NCBI GenBank assembly: GCA_030998225.1
Contig: JAPYXD010000581.1
Coordinates: 5,467,501 to 5,531,500 of the forward strand
From: Diplolepis rosae
Taxonomy: Eukaryota > Arthropoda > Insecta > Hymenoptera > Diplolepididae
Direction: 5' to 3'
Length of the DNA stretch: 64,000 nucleotides
Positions 46,441 to 58,415 of this stretch are shown here, in pieces. Under the pieces are notes generated by a model. It saw only the letters and a list, made by a program, of their open reading frames with translations. It was not told the origin of the DNA and ran no database searches. Position numbers and translations under genes: made by a program. Each line of letters opens with the position of its first letter. Positions within the stretch are counted from its first letter, which is position 1.

Positions 46441-47962
46441 ATGCTCAAAATCAATTTTTTTGTGAGAGAAGAAGTCGACATCGAACTGTATAGCCAATAT
46501 TATTTTGTTCGTTGGCAACGTGTTTTATGTTTTCTTTAACGACCTTCCTTCCAAGAAGAACTGTAATGAAAATGAGACTACTCCCGGAGGGGAAGCAGCT
46601 CTTTAAATTTCTTAATTTCATTACGAACTCTCGAGCCAGAAAATAATGGCCCGATAACCTATGGACCATCTGGCACCATCTTCGGAATCTACCTAGTGGA
46701 TCGAATCGATCGACCTGAAAGCGAATTCGCATCCCAAGGCATGTAATCAAGAGCTACTAGAATTTACATAAAAAATTGAAAGTAGTCAATAAATCAACAG
46801 AAAATTATTCCCGATCATTTACGGGTTTTCAAAAATCTAATATTTTGATTTAATTGCTTATTAAATAGATACCAGATGAGATATAAGGATCATCAGATAA
46901 AATAGCATCGAAAGGTCTATGTTACAGAAAAGGTCTAAGCAGAGGAAGAGTTAAGTGAAATTCATCACACGTCTCCAATATCCATAGATTAAATCGGTTG
47001 GTAACTGGTACCATCACTTTTGAACCAGTAGCCATTTTGGAAGAGCCTGATACCAAGTGGAACGAATCAAGAGATCGAATGTAGAATTCGCAAGAAGAGC
47101 AACTATAAGGTCGTGAAAAAAAAAGTGAAAGACATCAGAGAAAGAAACAAGATCCACACACATGTAGGAGGTGAACCAGAGCGAAAATAGAAAAGAGGAA
47201 GAGACGAAGGGAGAATGGAGGGCAGCTTTTGGCTCATTGGGCAGCCAAACAAATTCGTCGCGACGCGCTCGACGTCCCTGTGGATTACCAGGACCCTCTC
47301 TTGGGCCCAAAGTTCGGTACTTTCGAATGGGTGGGGGACGCCCTTCACCTTATCTTTCACATCGATCGAGCTTCCTTCTTAACAGACGACCGGACACCAA
47401 CGTCCACCAGGTTCTATGCAAGCCCATGAATGCTCCCTTGGAAATGATCAGTTCCTGATCGAATCTGACGCGTGAAAACTACGGCCAGCTGACTATCCAA
47501 GAAGTCATACAACTGAAAATTGTTTCTGAAAGATGATTACCATTAGGTTATACCAATCTGGCCTATATTTCTAAGAAATTATTTAATACGCAAGCCAAAC
47601 TTGGCACAAGTTTCGCATAGGATTTTATTCCGCGCTGGATCCTTCCATTAAGGGCTAATCCGACGTTTGTTTTGTTCCGCGAATCTTCTCGGAAATCAAT
47701 CTGAACGTAATCCAGCAAAAATCCAAAATACTTTTCCAAACTGTCCCAACTCGTATGCCCACTCAAAGTTTAATTTGAATGGATGAGATACCGACCTGAG
47801 ACTCAATTTCAATCCGGCTAAATTAAAGGCACTTCTGAGCATCTCAACCCGCACGTTCCTTTGGAAGTAAATGCGTGAGAATCCGAATGAATTCAGGGTG
47901 ACCGTTTTAATCGACGAAAATAATTCCCGGTCATTACAAAAATAGTTTCCAATGAATAACAG
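46441..47962. other. Unique block with GC-richer island
   Basis: The island at 47000-47460 carries overlapping frames on both strands. One plus-strand frame (about 47220-47429) has the protein-like run DALDVPVDYQDPLLGPKFG after a GGGCAG acceptor-like site, but no motif or partner exon. 47640-47930 again shows AATCCG words. No gene is called. Confidence 0.35.
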
Positions 47963-47966
47963 TTAA

Positions 47967-48656
47967 GGGGGCAGCCCACCTCTGAGGGCTCTTTTTCACC
48001 ATTTTTTTTCTTTCAGAAATTTTTATTTTACCATTTCAAGTTTTTTACATTATGTTGTATGGTTATTGAAGTATAAGAGAAAATTTTTTTGGAACATTTT
48101 GGTGACACCCCGCTGAGTTATGGCCGGCCGAATGGTCAACAATTTTTTGCTTGTCGGCTCGATTTCTCATGTTTGGATGATCTGAAACAGTAAATCCATA
48201 TTTATTCTTTAAGAGGGCATGAATGGTTATCGTCCCTAGCGAAATTGTGAAAATTCGTTTATAAATAAACAAATAGTGAATTTTTTTATGTTTTTTTTCC
48301 ATTTTTCACCCTGTTTTTCAACATAAATGTTGCTACAATATTGTTAATAAACAATTGGCATGCATGTCCGTGCTAGGGACGATAGCGAGGTGTTTTATAA
48401 ACGTTTTAAAAAAAAGTTTAAGCAAATCCATCCAGTAGTTTTGCCGGAATCATAAAAAGTTGAAAAAATAGTGTTTTGAGAAAAACGCGTTTAAAGTTTG
48501 AAATGCAGAAAAAACACATAAGTATCGAAATGAATGTGGTACATTCGACCATATTTTGATGGAAAAGAAGGTTTCTACATGAATTCCAAGGCTTTTAACT
48601 AAGTAAAAATGAAAAAAAAAATCGAATTTTTGAAAATTGTAAGGTGGGCTGCCCCC
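47967..48656. mobile_element. TTAA element, twin copy B
   Basis: Ends as in copy A; TTAA at 47963-47966 and 48657-48660. The stretch at 48475-48552 differs entirely from the corresponding stretch of copy A, while both flanks match closely. Confidence 0.93.
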
Positions 48657-48660
48657 TTAA

Positions 48661-50340
48661 TGCAATGGGTTTTTAAAGTTTTAAAATATTTTTATTTAAT
48701 ATTTTGAAATGGAATTTCTCCTGGTATACCGAAATCACGAACTCATACGAAATGGACAATTTTTAAAGTCGCTGTCACAGTCAACAAGGAAAAAATCTCC
48801 TGCTCCAATGGGTGCTGTAGACAGCAGCCTAAGCTTTGCACAAATAAGGCGGATATTTCGAAATGCATAATATAATATATAAGTAGATCACTTTATGTAA
48901 TAGATTTAAAACAAATTAAAATCGTTTTTTATTAAAAATTTCAAAAAATTCCCGGTCCGGCAGCCACCCTGGAATTTAAAGCACTTCTTTCGGCTGTCTC
49001 AATTCGGATGTCATTCCCAAAAAATTCGAATTCAATCCAAGAATATTTTTTTCAACCGACTATATCCTTACATTCCCTTCAAAGTTAATCCGGACGTGCT
49101 AAAGGCAAATCCGGAGCACTTTTTTATACCATCTCAATCTGTGCGTCTTTTTAAAAATCAGTCCGATCGAGTCTAAATTCAAGAGACAATATTGATCCTT
49201 CTCAATCTTTGCTTCCACTCCAAATTTTATCAGACCAATTCGAGGCCCAATTTGAATCCATTCAAATCCGTGTGCCCATTCAAAATTCTGCATGCATTGA
49301 TTCGAAATCAATCCGAAAGTCTTTCTCAAGCTGACTTAATCCTTCCGTCCCCTCGAAAATTAAAGTTTTCTACTTCTTTCAAAGTGGTTATGTAATCAAC
49401 AAAATGCAAGATGCTAGAGGACGAGATTTCTGAGTTTCTGATTCGCGAAAGAGTTGTTCTCTGTGTCTCAATGAAATATTGAATTTGAATATAGAAAACC
49501 TGGATGGATCGAGTCGTTTTGGCTGTGACTATGGATTCTGAAATCTGTTCCCGATTATTATTACAAGTCAATCCGAAAACGTTTTGAATCTCGTTCCATC
49601 GAAATTGGTTGAAATCAATCCGTCTCAATCCGAGGCTTCAATCAGAATCATTCCGACTTCCGACTAATATGGATTGAAAACTCGGTTTGGATTTACTTGG
49701 ATTGAAGCATGGAATTGAATCTGATTGAGTCGGATTGATTTTCAAAAGGTTTGTATCAACCGTGATTCATCTAGAATTATTCCAACTCTTCATTTATTCG
49801 GATCAAAATACGGTTTCAGATTCATCTGGATTGAAGTCGTGGTTTGGTTCGGAATAATTCGGAATGGTTCGGAAACAGATTTCGCAATGGCTCGGATACG
49901 CTCGGATTGAATTCCAATCCGAAACTTCCACAAGGGGTATCCCTTCAGTCTGTCCTAATCTAGCATTCATTCTAAATCCAATACGAAGCCTTTAAATTCA
50001 GAATAACTAGCACTGGCACAGAATAGATTCCTGAGTGGGACGAAATAAGACGAATAGAATTATTTTACTCCATAACTTGCACCAGGGTATCCTATTATCT
50101 TTATTCATGCAAGAAAGTAATTTGAACTAGAGAAAAATAATTTTTTCTCTTTTAAATCCATTTTGAAACCGATCAAACACAAATGTACCTTTTCAGGTAT
50201 CAATCACAAATTCAAAATACTTTTTAAACCGTCTCAATCCGGTGTCTCTTAATCCAAGACACAATTTAGACCCGTCTCAATCTACGCCTCCATTACAAAT
50301 TTAATCTTGACCAATCCGACACTTATTTTTTTAAACAATC
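48661..50340. repeat. AATCCG-family sequence, diverged
   Basis: From about 48950 to 50340 the words AATCCGA, CAATCCGT and GGATTGAA recur. 49560-50150 is collinear with 43.9-44.53 kb. 48661-48950 is AT-rich without a match. Short frames here are by-products. Confidence 0.65.
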
Positions 50341-50810
50341 ACCAATTAGCTCTCTTTGAACCTGATCATTTCACTTTGAAACAAAAGAGAGAAGGTAGTG
50401 CGGAAGAGGGAGGTATAATTTGATGGTGGCGTAATACGATGTTAATAGAATGGAATCTCGGATAGTGGCCATAAATCTTGGCTAATTTGCCCGAACCATT
50501 CGTGGTGCTCCTGGGCAGTACAGTGTCTTCTGCTTCGTTCGTTCATCCATACACGTTCATCATCATTATCATCATCATGCGTCGTCGTCTTCTTCGCTTT
50601 CTTCTTTTTTTTTCATTTTGGGCACCTTGTTCTTCCACCTTTACCGTTCGGATGTCGTCCGATGCTCAGAGAACCTCAAAACCTCAAAGTTGAAAGTGCT
50701 TCTGGCCGATGAAAGCGCTCATAAAATCTGCACTTTATCCTTCAGAAGAAATAACTACCTTGCTATATTTTAACCAAAGGGTTGACAACTTGTGAAGTAA
50801 GGTGTACGCT
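50341..50810. other. Unique GC-richer sequence, no gene
   Basis: A CATCATTATCATCATCATGC run near 50560 and a TCTTCGCTTTCTTC run. A 71-codon frame there is low-complexity and not supported. Confidence 0.4.
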
Positions 50811-51629
50811 TGAGCTGGAATATCATGAAATGTGTGAAATATCCTGAAATATCTTGAAGTACCTTGAAATATTCTGAATTATATGAAGAATCTTGAATCA
50901 TGTGAAATATCCTGATGTACTCTGAAATGTTTTGAAAAAACTTAAAATATTCTGATTTATATGAAGTATCTTGAAATACCTTAAAGTACCTCTAAATATT
51001 CTAAAGTACGTAAAATATCCTGAATTACATAGAAATTTTTTGAAGTAACTTGAGATATTCTGAATTATATAAAGTATCTTAAAGCATTGAAATATCCTGA
51101 AATACTTTGAAATCTCTTGAAGTACACTAAAATATTTCGATATACATTTAAATATTCTAATTTAATTGTTAAAATATGTAAAATATCCTGAAATACTTTG
51201 ATATATTTTAAAGTATCTTAAAATTACCTAAAGTACACTGAAATATTTTGAAGTACCTTGAAATATTCTTATATACATTTAAATATTCTGAATTATTTTT
51301 AGTATCTCAAAATATGTAAAATGTCCTGAAATACTTTGATATATTTTATAGTATCTTGAAATACCCAAAAGTACCTTGAAATATTCTGAAATACCTTGGA
51401 AATATCCTCAAGTATGTGCAGGATCTTGAAGCATGTAAAATATCTTGAATTATGTGGAGTATCCTGAAGTACGCTGAGATATTTTGTAGTACCTTGTAAT
51501 ATTCTGATATACATTTAAATATTCTGAATTACTTTTAGTATCTTAAAATATGTAAAATATACTGAAATACTTTGAAATATCCTGAAGGTCCTTTGAATAT
51601 TCTGAAATATGTGAACTATCTTAAAGTAA

Positions 51630-52185
51630 AGTGTGATCAAATTGGAGGTATTTTTTCCAATAGGGTTTTATTGACATGTCACGCGTGACTACTGTCAAAC
51701 TAAATACACAATTTTATTAAGTTTTTATTGACATTTCATCATGGAAAGACTTACGCCTCAACACGTTTACAAATCGTATAATTATATTATGAAAATGGAC
51801 GCTCTGTGAAAAGTGTTTATCGCGCGCTCAGGCCAATTTATGGTGTACATAATCGTCCTACCGAACGCACTATTCGGCATGCCATCGGCAAACTCGAGAA
51901 TAATTTAACATTATTGGATGATACTCGACAGATTAGACCACGTACAGCCCGAACTGTAGAGAATATTGCGGCTGTAAATGAGAGTTTTGCCAAAGACCCG
52001 GAAGAATCGATTCGGCGCCGATCTCAACAACTTGGCCTATCTTATGGCACTACTTGGGCGATTTTTGATGCCGGAAATTGAAGCCCGTAATCTCCACGAC
52101 ATTTGGTTCCAACAAGACAGCACTACATGTCATACAGCCCGTGAAACAATGGATTTACTGCGTAGTCGTTTCGGTTCACTGAAAT
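51630..52185 (+). pseudogene. Tc1/mariner-type transposase, deleted copy 1
   Basis: The left end has GTGTGATCAAATTGG and TTTTTTCCAATAGGG. From ATG 51741 the frame (two small indels) gives MERLTPQ, RLQIV, LYYENGRSVKSVYRALRPIY and VHNRPTERTIR. It then reaches IRRRSQQLGLSYGTTWAIF and, after an internal deletion and frame change, LHDIWFQQDSTTCHTA with the second catalytic Asp. It breaks off at RSRFG and the minisatellite resumes. The first and third catalytic parts and the right end are missing. Confidence 0.82.
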
Positions 52186-52262
52186 GTTTTAAAGTAATTT
52201 GAAATATTCTGAATCATATTAAGTATCTTAAAGCATTGAATTGTCCTGAAATATTAGGTATA

Positions 52263-53129
52263 CAAATAAGTTTTGAGAGATTGACAAAAGATGGTGTAAC
52301 TAGTATTAAATCGCATCGGTCCATTTTGTAACTATATTCATGTTAAAGCGTCACGATTTTCCTCTAATAATCAGTATGTGTTATTTCGCTGAAGTGTAAA
52401 CAACATGCCTTCTTTGTGCTCTAACCATGTCAACTTTTGTGCCAACAGAACAACATTTGTGGGAAGCGCTGCTTTTTTGCTTTAACTTGAAGAAAAGTGC
52501 AGCTGAAGGACATCGATTGCTATATGAAGCATATGGGGAACATGCTCCATCAATAAAAACATGTGAGTATTGGTTCCGGCGTTTCAAGAGTGGCAAGAAG
52601 CTGGTGGGATCAGCTCGGAATGGTCTACTATGAGCTACTCCAGCCTAACGAAACCATCACTGCGGAACGTTACCAACAACAATTGATGCAATTGAGCCGA
52701 GCATTGAAGTTTAAACGCCCCCAATATGCCAAAAGACATGACAAAGTGATCTTTCAGCACGACAACGCTCGGCCACACGTTGCTAAAGTCGTCAAGGAAA
52801 CTTTGGAAGCACTTAACTGAGATGTCCTACCCCACCCGCCGTATTCGCCAGACATTGCTCCTTCGGACTACCACTTGTTCCGGTCGATGGCTCATGGCCT
52901 GGCTGAGCACTGAGCAGCACTTTACTTCTTATGAAGAAGCCAAAAATTGGGTCGATTCTTGGATCGCCTGAGAAGATGAGGAATTTTTTAAACGCGATAT
53001 CCTTATGCTGCCTGGAAGATGGTCAAAGGTAGTAGAAAGAGATGGGCAATACTTTAAATAACATACATTGTATCAATTTCTCTCAATAATGCTTCAAAAT
53101 CACTAAACAAAACCCTCAAGACTTATTTG
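52263..53129 (+). pseudogene. Mariner element with broken transposase
   Basis: Inverted ends CAAATAAGTTTTGAG and CAAATAAGTCTTGAG, with TA at 52261-52262 and 53130-53131. The frame from 52427 gives STFVPTEQHLWEALLFCFNL, EAYGEHAPSIKTCEYWFRRF, then jumps to VYYELLQPNETITAERYQQQ. It continues IFQHDNARPHVAK (second Asp) and, past a TGA in place of Trp, DVLPHPPYSPDIAPSDYHLF (third Asp). A 7-bp tandem duplication (CACTGAG, near 52905) shifts frame before HFTSYEEAKNWVDSW. The first Asp is lost in the deletion at about 52605. Confidence 0.88.
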
Positions 53130-53335
53130 TACACATAATACTTTGAAATATCCTAAAGTACACTGAAATATTTCGAAGTATCTGGAAATACCTTTAAATA
53201 TTTTGAAGCATGTGATATATTCGTAGGTACCTTAAAATATCCTAAAGTATATAGACATTTTTTGAAGTAACTTGAAATATCTTGAAGTATGGAAATATAG
53301 TATCTTGAAAAATGTGAAATGTCCTTAGGTATTTA

Positions 53336-53945
53336 TTGGGTGATCCAATAAGAGCTTCCGGTTTAAAAAAAAAACATAAAACACATAAAAATCAATTTAA
53401 TAATGAAAAATTATTTTACAATTATATTACAATTAAATTACAATTATTATATACAAGATCTTGGAGGCCAATTTACGGGTCCATTTCTAGAGATGATTTG
53501 TTCATGAAAATTTTCTTTCAATAACTCGATGGTTTCGCATGTTGTGTGGCATGTTGCACCATTTCATATGCCTTGAAATCAAGATCTCTCTCCAAAATAC
53601 GCCACAATGTGCCATATGAGAGACACAAAGCTTGAGAACGGCGTCGAATCGATTGACTGCCGTCTTTACGTACATCGCGAATAGTGCGTTCAGTTGGACG
53701 ATAATGAACACCATAAAATGGTAGAATGTTCTTGGATGATCGAAGAGCACGAAAAACATTTTTTACTGAGCACTGATTTTGGAAATAAATTTCCACAATT
53801 TGTAAACGTTGCTTAGGCCTAAGTCTATTCATGGTGAAATTTCAATGAATACTGAACACAAATGTTATATGGACATGAAAATTGTCACGCGTGATATGCC
53901 CGAGAATCCCTATTGAAAAAAGTACCCCGTATTAGATCACCCTTC
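53336..53945 (-). pseudogene. Tc1/mariner-type transposase, deleted copy 2
   Basis: Ends TTGGGTGATCCAATA and, inverted, AAGGGTGATCTAATA. On the minus strand, ATG at 53832 begins MNRLRPKQRLQIVEIYFQNQ. It runs through IRRRSQALCLSYGTLWRILE to DFKAYEMVQ, then jumps out of frame to TCHTTCETIELLKENF and SRNGPVNWPPRSC before stops. The first two catalytic Asp segments and the third are gone or cut. Related to the copy at 51630. Confidence 0.8.
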
Positions 53946-54113
53946 ACAAATATTGGTACATTGATGGAAAAAATGGGCTTTCGGGATCCTAGATGATGAA
54001 GTCCTGAAATATCTCGTAATCAAAAGTAGGTATAAACTTGATCAGTCAAGTTTTCAACCCCTCGGAAATAACCAATCCACAACCTGATGTTCATAAAAAA
54101 AATTTCGATCTAA

Positions 54114-54306
54114 CCCAATGGGCACACAATATTAGAAGCGTTTATGTTACATTCTACAAACGTTCTAGGAAGATCCCAATGTCTAATGTCCGAAAGACGT
54201 TCTTAGAACGTTTTTGGAACGTCTTTCGGACATTGGACATTGGGATGTTCCTAAAACGTTTGTAGAATCTTACATAAACGTTTCTAATATCGTGTGTCCA
54301 TTGTGA
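54114..54306. mobile_element. Palindromic MITE, 193 bp
   Basis: CCCAATGGGCACACAATATT at the left pairs with its near-inverse at the right. Arms of about 90 bp include CATTCTACAAACGTT and AATGTCCGAAAGACGTTC, with few mismatches. Centre near 54210. Confidence 0.88.
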
Positions 54307-55019
54307 AGTTAGAAAAAAATCTGAAGTTTCAGATCCCTAGAACTTTTTGATTATCCATCTAAAGGTCAAAACAAAATTATACCTCGCGAATAATTCATAA
54401 TCGGATGAATTTGAGGTCAAGCGCATAAAGCAACACAAACAACGCAATAGTGAAGAGTGACGACAGCGAGGGGGTTACTTGTTATGGTTCAATAGAATGA
54501 AGGCACCCGGATCGTTTTTTTCTAGCGTTTTTAGGGGTTAGCGAGGAAGAGGGAGAGAAAACGAACTAAGGACTGAAAGAGAAAGAGAGAAAAATAAGGG
54601 TGGGGAACAGAGAGTAAGAGCGAATGGAGCTCGTGTTTCCGCTCGGGTGAACAACAATGCTCGCAGACAAATGAGCATCCCGCCTCCATTGTTTGTTCCA
54701 TCGGCAGTGAACAGCCTCTCCTTGTGGTTCCTTTTGGTTCTTCTGGTCCCTCGTGTTCTTCAAGTCCCTTCCTGCCCCGTAAAGACCCACCAGATCTTCA
54801 AACACTCGGCTGGGGGGTCCCCGATCAACCTGATGCGGGCCAACACCGATTAAACGTCGCTGCTTCGTCGAATCTCCATCAAGGAACCTCGTTCGCCTCC
54901 GATGATCACGAAACAATAAATTCGCTTCAGCAATTCTCTATAGTTGCAAAAGTGATCATTCAAAGGGACTTTCAGATTTATCTACATCAAATTATTTGTA
55001 CACTTCTACTAAAATTTTA
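54307..55019. other. Unique sequence with GC-richer island
   Basis: 54480-54920 has frames of 68-116 codons on both strands. None is motif-bearing. Purine runs (GAAAGAGAAAGAGAGAAAAA) are present. Confidence 0.4.
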
Positions 55020-56000
55020 GAAATTGAATATTAAAATACTCTCTTTCAAGTTTCGGATTGAAAAACTTCAATTCACATTGTTCCAAAATTTTTTTCTGCG
55101 TCGATGCGAGCTATTTTGAATCTAATTCAAACTTGAAGATCGGATTGAATTTCGACGCACGGATTAAGATGGATACGTTCGCATTGAATTGTGAGGGAAG
55201 GCAAGAATTGTGGTGATTTGAAAAAGTATTTCGAATTTACGCCAATTTAGTTCCCAACTAAACTCCGAAGGGATTACAGGGATTGATTTGATAAATATCT
55301 TTGGATTAATTCTGGATTTTTTCAGATTTAATTTGTGGCTCGGATTGGTGACGGATTTGATCGCATTGACTTCCGAAGAAATAAAGCAATAAAAAACTTC
55401 AGTGGTCTATTAAACATCAAGGACTATCGAGTGATGTAGCGCTTTCTCAAAATTTTGATCTGCTGCTGAATAGTAAATTTTTTTGGAAAAATGCGTTTTT
55501 TCCCGATGTTCCAATTTATTTATTAATTTATGTATAAAAATATATTTTTTATATCTGGAAACCGTCATGACACCAGATAAAGAATATATTTATTAGCATC
55601 CCATAAAAATTTCAGAAAAATCGGATGAAAATTGAAAGAGTTACTATGTACACCTTTTGTACACGGCATAGAAGACAGACATAGAAACCATTGACAAGGA
55701 CAGCGATATTATGCATGAAATTTATAACCTAAAAATTGTTTCTAAATCTGCAAATGATGCATAATGAATTGCTGCATGTAAATTTACCTCCGGTTCTTTC
55801 GTTTTCCGATAATAAAATTCTCAAATTGGACCTCGTTTTCGGCTCAGGGGTGGCGTAACCCCTTAATTCCGGATTTTTTCAAGTTCTAATTATACCTCGA
55901 ATTCGTGACGGATTCGTTCAAATTAACTTTCGAGGAAAAGCATGGATTCAATCGGTTGAAAAAAGTTTCGCAGATTAATTTTGAGAATATATCTTGGAGA
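55020..56000. repeat. AATCCG-family sequence with truncated TTAA element
   Basis: 55040-55400 and 55867-56000 carry family words. ATTCTGGATTTTTTCAGATT at 55319 recurs as ATTCCGGATTTTTTCAAGTT at 55867. Between them lies an AT-rich stretch ending GGGGTGGCGTAACCCC, then TTAA at 55863-55866. That is one end of a TTAA element whose left end is missing. Confidence 0.55.
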
Positions 56001-56356
56001 GATTATTAAAAAATACAAAAAGGAGAAAATATGCACGGAAAAAGACCAATGCAGGGGAAAATGCAACCCCTCGTGACGATTTCCTTTCAGCCAGTCTTCC
56101 TAAGAGAGAAAGAATCTTTACAGACGTCGTTTGCTAATACGCAGCCATCTTACTTCCGCGAAAAGAAAAAAGTCAAGGGGGAAATAAGGCCGGGTGCGGT
56201 CGATGGCTGATATCCGGCAGGATCTGCGAACCGGAACTGCGAGGCGACGATCGAAAAGCAAGGGACACAATAGATCGTTGTAATTGAGACGATATAGACA
56301 AACTCTAGAAATATAAACTAAATCTCAAATCTGGAAAAATGTTCAATTCAACTTAA
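56001..56356. other. Unique sequence, no gene
   Basis: GC-richer part at 56040-56280; nothing recognised. Confidence 0.4.
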
Positions 56357-57060
56357 GGGGTTATATACCTGTTTCTCTATGGAAATACAAGGTTTTTATT
56401 TATTTTTTTTAATCATGTTACCATAGTTTTATTCAAATGCGATAAAAAGTTTCAAAAAGTACATCTCTTATTGTGTTTCCGTATAAAATTTCGAGTGAAA
56501 ATTCGGAAAATTAGGGAAGGTACACTCCTTGCCGCAGAACTACTTTTGTTTGTAACGGCTTACTGTGAGCATGAAATAACGGTAACGGCTCAGCTGAAAA
56601 AAAAAAAAAAAAAAAAACTACGTTATTATATAGTGTGACCTTGTTCGTGAACGAAGGATTTAAAAAAAAAAATTTTTGCAGTTACAGTGATATTTTTTCC
56701 AAAAAAGTCGATTTTTTAAGGTCGAAAAATTGAGTTTTCCGACAAAAAAAAACAGAAGGATTTGTCTGAAAAAAAATTCCTTCGTTCACGAACTAGCAAT
56801 TGTAAGTACAAACAACCCCTCCAAATTTCAAATTGATCGATGTAGTGATTAGCGAGATATCGTGCTCACCGCGATGGCATTTTTTCAAATATACGATTCC
56901 GAGATAATCGTGTTTAAAGTTTTGGGTGGACATTAAGTAGTTCCAGAAACTGCGCGCTATGAACGGCCGTATCTTGGGTTCTAGCGCCCGATCTCGATGA
57001 AATTTTGCAGAAACCTTGTTAAAAGTATGTACTTTAATAATAAGCAATACAAATTTTTTT
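56357..57060. mobile_element. Left end of a TTAA element, limits uncertain
   Basis: TTAA (56353-56356) then GGGGTTATATACCTGTTTCT. The interior contains a 21-base poly-A run (56597-56617) and an inverted pair GTTCGTGAACGAAGGA / TCCTTCGTTCACGAAC at 56644 and 56777. No matching right end was found, so the right limit is a guess. Confidence 0.4.
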
Positions 57061-57084
57061 GATTTTAACCCAAACTCGAAAATA

Positions 57085-57909
57085 CAGGGTGGGCCATCTA
57101 ATATTTGGAATTTGAATCGGCTATAAGTAAAAAAACTTATGGATATTTTTTCAAAAGAATGGTTTTATTAGAAAGATTGAACCTTTCTATTTAAGAATGA
57201 AACATAAGATCATTTAAATGCCTGCCACGGCTGGCCTTACTGTACCCCATTCGATCAACAGAATTTGCTAGTACATTATCGATTGTTTGGGTTTCAATCC
57301 CACGAATGGCAACTTCGATTTCGTGTTTCAAGGCCTCAATCGTTTCTGGATAGTTAGTGTAACACTTATCCTTAACGGCTCCCCACAAAAAATAGTCCAA
57401 CGAGGTCAAATCACAGCTCCGAGGCGGCCAATTGACATCAGAATTTCGGCTGATTATTCGATTTTCGAAAACGGTGCGCAAAAGATCGATTATTATGTTG
57501 GTTGTGTGACAAGTGGCCCCGTCCTGTTGAAACCAAATGTCGTCCATGTCATCCTCTTCAATTTTTGGAAACAAAAATTCGTTGAGCATGGCACGGTAAC
57601 GCTCGCCATTGACCGTAACGGCGGCTCCTTGCTCATTTTCGAAGAAAAATGGCCCAATGATGGTATCGTACCAAAATTCGCACCAAACAGTCACTCGTTA
57701 TGGGTGCATTGGCTTCTTAATAATGACATTTGGATTTTCTGAGCCCCAAATGCGCCAATTGACCTTATTGACCTTTTGCCCAAGAAATCAAAAATGTGCC
57801 GAAAAATTGGGTTTTTCAATATTTCTAATAAAACCATACTTTTGAAAAAATATCCGTAAGTTTTTTTTTATAGCCGATTAAAATTTCAAATGTTAGATGG
57901 CCCACCCTG
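57085..57909 (-). mobile_element. Internally deleted mariner-type element, long inverted repeats
   Basis: Ends CAGGGTGGGCCATCTAA with TA at 57083-57084 and 57910-57911. Inverted repeats of about 95 bp extend through TTTTTTCAAAAG to GGTTTTATTAGAAA. The N-terminal half of the transposase gene is missing. It is the sister of the broken copies at 9722 and 13227. Confidence 0.92.
57191..57694 (-). pseudogene. Mariner-type transposase, C-terminal half
   Basis: 167 codons are open. It contains VTVNGERYRAMLNEFLFPKI, WFQQDGATCHTTN (second catalytic Asp), WPPRSCDLTSLDYFLWG (third catalytic Asp) and the tail MGYSKASRGRHLNDLMFHS. Upstream, the same strand reads VNKVNWRIWGSENPNVI, then a TGA shortly before the open part. 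The DE of the first catalytic motif has been deleted (FSAHF where FSDEAHF is expected). The helix-turn-helix half is absent. Of the family's copies here, this has the longest intact frame and serves to read the others. Confidence 0.88.
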
Positions 57910-58059
57910 TACATCTGAATACGAATCACAAAATCGGTTCAATTTGTACAATCAACCAGTTTTTGTAATTTAAATTCGTGTTTGGGTTTTCGATTCGATT
58001 CCAAATGAAGAAGGAAATTCTAACGTGACGGCTAAAATTTTAAGCTTATTTCAGAATTT

Positions 58060-58390
58060 TTTTTGTAACGAAATAAAATACAATTGTTTCAATCTTTTTA
58101 CATATTATTATTGATATCTTAAATTGTACAAGGAAAAGTTTTTTCAATTAATTTTAAAATGAATTATTACTATTTTCTACGGTTAAAGTGGACTCCTAAA
58201 AAAAAATTTAGGTGGGTGGTCAGCACGTTTCCGGCGCTTGTAGTGATCTGAAACGAAAAAATGAAATTGATTGTTGTTCTGTAGACTTGTTGCTCTAGCC
58301 CGTAATAGAATCAAACATTTATATCAATAAACAAGAAAATGACGGACTTTTAGAGAAAAATTTTCAAAAATCAGGGAAAGGGTAAGAAAT
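58060..58390 (+). repeat. Dispersed repeat, copy shared with 43.31 kb
   Basis: Collinear with 43310-43620: TTAAAGTGGACTCCTAAAAA, ATTGTTGTTCTGTAG and AAGAAAATGACGGAC correspond in order. It ends just before the SINE. Confidence 0.6.
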
Positions 58391-58415
58391 TATAATTAAA
58401 AATTTACAATTTTGA

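Larger units (their letters stand above)
50811..53990. repeat. Minisatellite of about 11 bp, interrupted
   Basis: Variants of TGAAATATCCT, TTGAAGTACCT and TGAATTATATG run from 50820 to 51630. They return at 52185-52260, 53132-53335 and briefly near 54000. Three transposon-derived insertions lie between. The frames here have no coding value. Confidence 0.85.

Noticed and set aside
44713..48302. Homologous frames (76 and 79 codons) in the twin TTAA elements
   Set aside because: Both copies are near-identical DNA, so frame conservation carries no information; no start context or motif.
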